A stretch of 64,000 bases of DNA from Amycolatopsis sp. cg9 (GTDB lineage: Bacteria; Actinomycetota; Actinomycetes; Mycobacteriales; Pseudonocardiaceae), in assembly GCF_041346945.1 (NCBI RefSeq), contig NZ_CP166850.1, positions 6,060,501-6,124,500 on the forward strand, in the 5' to 3' direction. Below, one piece after another: positions 59,851 to 64,000 of this stretch (the stretch's first letter is position 1; each line of letters begins with the position of its first letter). A model generated the notes under the pieces. It saw only the letters and a program-made list of their open reading frames with translations. It had not been told where the DNA came from and did not search any database. The translations under genes and the position numbers were made by a program.

Positions 59851-60666
59851 TCAGCCGAGCAGGAGCGGGAGGAGGGCGTCGGGGCGGTCCAGCGGGACGA
59901 TGTGCCCGCAGTCCTCGATCAGGTGCTCCGTGAGGTCGTCGGCCACCGGGCGCAGCTGACGCGCGAGGGCGTCACCCACGGGGTGCGCGCCGATCGCGGT
60001 CGTGGGCACGGTGAGCCGGCCGCCCGCGACGGCGCCGGCGATCTGCCGCGCGCTTTCCGGCATGGCGCGGTAGTGGCCGAAAGCGCACCGCAGCGCCTCA
60101 CGTCCGGTGTAGGCCGCCGTGAAGTGGTCCCGGATCGCGGGCGGCACGCCGCGCCCCAGGGTGCCGGCGTCGAGGAACCAGTCGACGTACTCGGCCTCGT
60201 GCCCCGCGAGCACCGTCTCGCCGAGCCCGGGGACGCCGTGGAACCCGAACCACCACGGCGGCCCGCCGGCGAGGAAGTCCTCGGCGCCGGGCAGCCGCCC
60301 GAGCAGCGACTCCAGGAGCACGAGCCGCCGCACCCGAGCGGGCCGCCGCATCGCGAGCAGGAACGCGGGCGGTGCGCCCGCGTCGATGCCGGCGACCGTC
60401 GCGTCCGCTGCGCCCAGCGCGTCGAGGAGCGCTTCGGCGTCGTCCGCGAGGGTGCCCGCGTCGTAGCCGTGCCCGGCGCGGGTGCTGGCCCCGAGCCCGC
60501 GCAGGTCCGGCGCGATGACCCGGTACCGCCGGGCGAGGTGCGGGACGACTTCGGTCCACAGCCGCCAGGTGTGCGGGAAGCCGTGCAGGAGCAGGAAAGC
60601 CGGTCCCTCCCCGGCGACGGCCACGTTCACCTCGATGCCGTTCGCCTTGACCCGCCGCTCGCGCAC
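59851..60666 (-). CDS. Alpha/beta hydrolase with Asp nucleophile (epoxide hydrolase/dehalogenase-like)
   Basis: 271 residues from GTG 60666 with GGGAGG just upstream. The oxyanion motif HGFPHTW and the nucleophile elbow AGIDAGAP (Asp95) put it in the Asp-nucleophile branch of the fold, which includes epoxide hydrolases and haloalkane dehalogenases; His255 (DCGHIVPLD) is the likely base. WWFGFHG matches the cap region of such enzymes. Substrate not predictable. Divergent from an HxlR regulator that probably controls it. Confidence 0.88.
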   Translation of the reverse strand: MRERRVKANGIEVNVAVAGEGPAFLLLHGFPHTWRLWTEVVPHLARRYRVIAPDLRGLGASTRAGHGYDAGTLADDAEALLDALGAADATVAGIDAGAPPAFLLAMRRPARVRRLVLLESLLGRLPGAEDFLAGGPPWWFGFHGVPGLGETVLAGHEAEYVDWFLDAGTLGRGVPPAIRDHFTAAYTGREALRCAFGHYRAMPESARQIAGAVAGGRLTVPTTAIGAHPVGDALARQLRPVADDLTEHLIEDCGHIVPLDRPDALLPLLLG

Positions 60667-60680
60667 GTGACCTCCCGGAA

Positions 60681-60716
60681 TTGGTTACCATTGGTTACCA
60701 GCTGAGCGTAAGTAAC
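60681..60716. promoter_or_regulatory. Direct and inverted repeat operator between hydrolase and HxlR genes
   Basis: TTGGTTACCA occurs twice in perfect tandem (60681-60700); GTAACC at 60711-60716 is the inverted half-site. The element lies 15 bp upstream of the hydrolase start and 51 bp upstream of the HxlR start, a natural position for autoregulation by HxlR. Confidence 0.7.
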
Positions 60717-60766
60717 CGGCGAGACCGGGCCAAGACGGCACTTCCCCGACAGGTGGTGAGCTCCAG

Positions 60767-61147
60767 GTGACCCCCTCACCGAAAGGCAGGCGCGGCGACC
60801 TCTTCGACCCCGCCTGCCCGACCCGCAAGCTCCTCGACCGCATCGGTACGAAGTGGACGTCGATGGCGGTCAAGGTCCTGGCCGAAGCCGCGCCGGCCGA
60901 GGTGCGGTTCGCGGAGCTGCAACGCAGGATGCCGGGCGTCTCGCAGAAGATGCTCTCGGCGACCCTCCAGAGCCTCGTCCGCGACGGCTTGGTCGCGCGC
61001 CGGGTGGAGCCGACCGTGCCGCCGAAGGTGCACTACCGCCTGACCGAGCTGGGCCTGTCGCTCGAGGTCCCGCTCGCCGCGCTGCGAACGTGGGCGGAGG
61101 AGAACATGGCGGCGATCGACCGGGCCAACGCGAGCGCGGGGGAGTGA
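60767..61147 (+). CDS. HxlR-family transcriptional regulator
   Basis: 126 residues from GTG 60767. Typical HxlR start (CPTRKLLDRIGTKWT, Cys17), winged helix (FAELQRRMPGVSQKMLSATL, QSLVRDGLVARRVEPTVPPK) and VHYRLTELG wing. Length is normal. Cys17 occupies the position of the redox-sensing Cys in some family members. Likely controls the divergent hydrolase. Confidence 0.93.
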   Translation: MTPSPKGRRGDLFDPACPTRKLLDRIGTKWTSMAVKVLAEAAPAEVRFAELQRRMPGVSQKMLSATLQSLVRDGLVARRVEPTVPPKVHYRLTELGLSLEVPLAALRTWAEENMAAIDRANASAGE

Positions 61148-61355
61148 AACCGCGCCCACGGTGAGTGCGGCCGAAAAGGTCGATCTCACCTGTTTGGCTC
61201 ATGATTCGCGCATCGAACCGGCTGCGTGATTCGTCGGGGGTCGCGCCTGGTGGTGGGGGACCTCCGATGTCGTCGTACGCACTACAGCCACCGGCCCGCG
61301 GACGTGCGCCGGTAGGGGCTGAAACGAACGGTCGGCGGCGGGCGACTCACCGGGG

Positions 61356-64000
61356 GTGAACGACACCCCGCCGACGGTCGAGCAGCTCATCGAGGAGTCG
61401 GGCCGCACGCCGGGCCCTCGAGTCGCCGAGTTCGCCTCGCTGGCGTGGGCGGTGCAGCACTACCGGCGGAGAACGGGCGCCAGCGACACCTCCGGGATCA
61501 CCCGCTCCACCGCGCTCTGGGCGCTGATGACGACCGACGAGGGCATCCTGCGGACGGTGCGGGACGCCGGTGGGGATCGCGCGCGGCTCGGCTCCCTCCT
61601 CGGTCTCCCGGCTGGTCTGGACCTGACCGGCGAAGAGGGGGCGGTCACGCACGCAGCGTTCGCCCGGGCGCTGAGCACCCACCTGCGGTCGCTGCCCGGC
61701 GATCAGCCGGTCGTCGGCCTCGCCGACATCGCGATCGCGATCGCGCGGTCGGCCCTCGAAGATCGCGGTGGAGCGCTGCCCGACCGGCTGAAGCAACTGG
61801 GCGTCCCGGCCGGTTCCCTCTTCGACCGGCTCTCGCTGCTCGTCACGCGGAACGACCGCAGGATTCCGCTGTCGCGCAGCATGCAGGCGGTGGCGAGCAG
61901 CCTTCCCCCGACCGACCTGACCACGTTGGACATCGTCCGGGCGATCGCCCGGCGGCACCCGGAGTACGCCGGCGGCCGATTGGACGGGGTGATCACGCGG
62001 AGTCCTCGCCGGCAGCGCGACTGGGACGAGTGGTACGAGCTCGTCGCGCGCTGGTTCGACGCGGAGGCTGTCGCGAAGACCCGCCACGAGGTGCTCGACG
62101 GCCGGTTGTTCGTGCTCGGGCTGGGCCTTTCCGCCCCCAATCTCCTGGATGCGCTCAAGAGCGAAGGAGCCTGGACCGCGTTGATCACGGAGGTCGACGA
62201 GGCCGTGGCCCCACCCGGCTCACCCGTCTGGCCCGTCCTGAACGGCGTCCGCTTCGCCCACGGCTACCGCAACGACGGCACCGGCGGCGCCGACCAGCTG
62301 GACGTCCAGGGCTACGTCGACGCCGTCTGCGAAGTCATCACCGACCCCGACGTCACGCCGCCGCTGTCCATCGGCCTCTTCGGCAAGTGGGGCACCGGCA
62401 AAAGCTTCTTCATGGAGAAGATGCGGGAACGGATCGCCGGCCGCGTCCCCGGCGACGACGAATTCACGGTGGTCCAGGTCCGGTTCAACGCCTGGCACTA
62501 CGCGGACACGAGCCTCTGGGCGAGCCTCGCGATCGAGATCTTCGAACGCCTGGCCGACCCCGAGCCCGTCGATCCCCGTGAACGGGAGCACTGGCACCGC
62601 AGTCACGGCGACGCCCACCGCGCCGAACGTGAAGCGCTGCTGTCCGAGCTCGAAACCTACCGCGACGCCAAGTCCACTTTGGACGCCGAGCGCACGCAGC
62701 TGGAACACGAGCGCCGGCAGCTCGTCACCCGGCGGCGCGAGGCGGAGGAGAAGCGCGCAGCGGAGATCAAGCGGGCGCCGCTCACCGAAGTCGCCAAAGA
62801 ACTCGCGAACGACCCCGAAGTCCGGGCCAAACTGCAGGACATCTCGATGGAGCTCGGGTTCGAGCCGGCCATCGACGAGCTCACCGGACTGGGCAAGGAC
62901 CTCCGCACCACGGCCGGGTACCTGCCGGCGGTCTGGCGCGGGGTCCGGTTCAAGTCCTTGTTCGCGACGCTCGCCGCCGCGTTCGCCGTGCTGGCCGTGC
63001 TCACCATCGCGCTCGCCGGGCGCGGGGGAGTGGAGTGGCTCTACTCCCTGGGCGGGACCGCCGCCTCGATTGTCGGCGTCACCCAGCTGATCCGGCCCGC
63101 CGCGAAGCGGGTCAACACCGCGCTCGGGCACGTCCAGGACGCCATCCGGATCACGAGCGAAGTCCGGGAAACCCTGCGCAGCAAACGAAGCCGCGAAGAA
63201 CGCGTCCTCGACCTCAAGCTCGCCGACGCCGAACACGCCATCGCCGAGGCCACCCAGGCGATCACCGCCCTCGACGAGAAGATCGCCACGACCAAGGCCG
63301 CCGCCGAGGCGCTCTCCGTCGGGCGGAAGCTGTTCGAGTTCCTGAACGATCGCGCTTCGGGGTACCAGAAGCACCAGGGCGTGGTCGGCACGCTGCACCG
63401 CGACTTCCGCTTCCTGGACGCCCTCCTGCGCAACCACCGCCGAAGCGTCGAGGCCGGCGTCAAACCCGTCTCCCGGGTCGTGCTCTACATCGACGACCTC
63501 GACCGGTGCCCGCCGGCCAAGGTCCTCGAGGTGCTGGAAGCCGTCCACCTGCTGCTCGCGCTGGAGCTGTTCGTGGTCGTCGTCGGCGTGGACCCGCGGT
63601 GGCTGAGCAGCAGCCTGTGGCACCAGTACCGCGACCTCGCGGCCGGCGGCGATCCCCGCGCGGACGCCTACCTGCGCGGCATGCCGGTCGAATACCTGGA
63701 GAAGATCTTCCAGATCCCGTTCACCCTGCCGGAAATGGAGCCCGAAGCCTACGCCCGGCTGATCGGGAGCGTCGCGGACCTGCCGCTGCCGCCCGCGCCG
63801 GCGCCGGCGGACCCGCGGGACACGATCGACGCCGGCCGGCCGGTCGCGACCACCGGCGAAGAACGCACGCCGGTCCGGGCCCGGCTGGACGTCGAGCCCG
63901 GCTCCGCGGCCGCCGCCGGTCCGGGGGAGCGCATCGGGCTCACCGAGCCCGAGGTCGAGTTCGCCCAGCAGCTGGGCGCCCTGGTCACCAGCCCGCGGGC
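61356..64000 (+). CDS. KAP-family P-loop NTPase with extra N-terminal domain, truncated by the window edge
   Basis: Open to the right edge, at least 881 residues. GTG 61356 is the first start after an in-frame stop at 61320; its ribosome-binding site is weak. Residues 1-290 are helical with repeats (VVGLADIAIAIARSALE, FARALSTHLRSL) that recall Clp N-domain-like folds, a resemblance by eye. The NTPase has Walker A GKWGTGKS (343-350) and Walker B VVLYIDDLDRC (Asp713, Asp714). Between them lie a coiled coil (about 428-470), two hydrophobic segments (about 534-554 and 561-580) and a second coiled coil (about 612-655): the membrane insertion inside the P-loop domain is the defining feature of KAP proteins (Kidins220, ARMS, PifA). 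PifA excludes phage T7, so defence is plausible but unproven here. Confidence 0.88.
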   Translation, partial: MNDTPPTVEQLIEESGRTPGPRVAEFASLAWAVQHYRRRTGASDTSGITRSTALWALMTTDEGILRTVRDAGGDRARLGSLLGLPAGLDLTGEEGAVTHAAFARALSTHLRSLPGDQPVVGLADIAIAIARSALEDRGGALPDRLKQLGVPAGSLFDRLSLLVTRNDRRIPLSRSMQAVASSLPPTDLTTLDIVRAIARRHPEYAGGRLDGVITRSPRRQRDWDEWYELVARWFDAEAVAKTRHEVLDGRLFVLGLGLSAPNLLDALKSEGAWTALITEVDEAVAPPGSPVWPVLNGVRFAHGYRNDGTGGADQLDVQGYVDAVCEVITDPDVTPPLSIGLFGKWGTGKSFFMEKMRERIAGRVPGDDEFTVVQVRFNAWHYADTSLWASLAIEIFERLADPEPVDPREREHWHRSHGDAHRAEREALLSELETYRDAKSTLDAERTQLEHERRQLVTRRREAEEKRAAEIKRAPLTEVAKELANDPEVRAKLQDISMELGFEPAIDELTGLGKDLRTTAGYLPAVWRGVRFKSLFATLAAAFAVLAVLTIALAGRGGVEWLYSLGGTAASIVGVTQLIRPAAKRVNTALGHVQDAIRITSEVRETLRSKRSREERVLDLKLADAEHAIAEATQAITALDEKIATTKAAAEALSVGRKLFEFLNDRASGYQKHQGVVGTLHRDFRFLDALLRNHRRSVEAGVKPVSRVVLYIDDLDRCPPAKVLEVLEAVHLLLALELFVVVVGVDPRWLSSSLWHQYRDLAAGGDPRADAYLRGMPVEYLEKIFQIPFTLPEMEPEAYARLIGSVADLPLPPAPAPADPRDTIDAGRPVATTGEERTPVRARLDVEPGSAAAAGPGERIGLTEPEVEFAQQLGALVTSPR

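Overview
The window is very GC-rich, uses GTG starts freely, and carries modular cis-AT type I polyketide synthase (PKS) genes, LuxR-family regulators with large N-terminal ATPase regions (LAL type) and actinobacterial-type housekeeping genes. This points to a filamentous actinomycete, most like Amycolatopsis or another Pseudonocardiales member; the genus is inferred from style and was not tested.

Region 1 (1-10843) holds the C-terminal part of one PKS module protein and a complete terminal-module protein ending in a thioesterase. Region 2 (10853-12638) holds a small unknown gene, a convergent DUF2306 membrane protein and a 521-bp gene-free stretch with a perfect 23-bp inverted repeat. Region 3 (12639-39746) is one gene of about 27.1 kb encoding a roughly 9,035-residue PKS: a KSQ loading module and five extension modules. 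Every extension module in the window (seven, one truncated) is KS-AT-DH-KR-ACP with no enoylreductase, so each is built to leave a double bond. All ATs except the terminal one carry malonyl-type motifs. The assembly line therefore looks like a polyene synthase that starts from decarboxylated malonate, lays down up to five consecutive double bonds, and ends with a probably alpha-methyl-branched enoyl unit released by the TE. Gene order is not colinear with synthesis: the starter protein lies downstream of the terminator protein. Further PKS genes must lie left of the window.

Region 4 (39846-51172) holds tailoring and control genes: a NodU/CmcH/TobZ-type O-carbamoyltransferase with an unusual C-terminal extension, a coupled 66-residue protein, and three LAL regulators in a row on the opposite strand. 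Region 5 (51173-54140) is a small central-carbon island: an orphan PTS EIIA-like protein, a class II fructose-bisphosphate aldolase and an enolase. Region 6 (54271-61147) is ordinary accessory material: a MerR regulator divergent from an alpha/beta hydrolase-TetR pair with a paired-palindrome operator, two flavin-dependent monooxygenases, an orphan OpuAC-type binding lipoprotein, and an Asp-nucleophile hydrolase divergent from an HxlR regulator. Region 7 (61356 to the edge) is the start of a KAP-family P-loop NTPase with an unusual N-terminal half, a plausible defence protein.

The most striking non-gene signals are two far-apart, identical copies of a doubled 20-bp palindrome, both inside PKS coding sequence and both in frame in the same DH-KR linker position.
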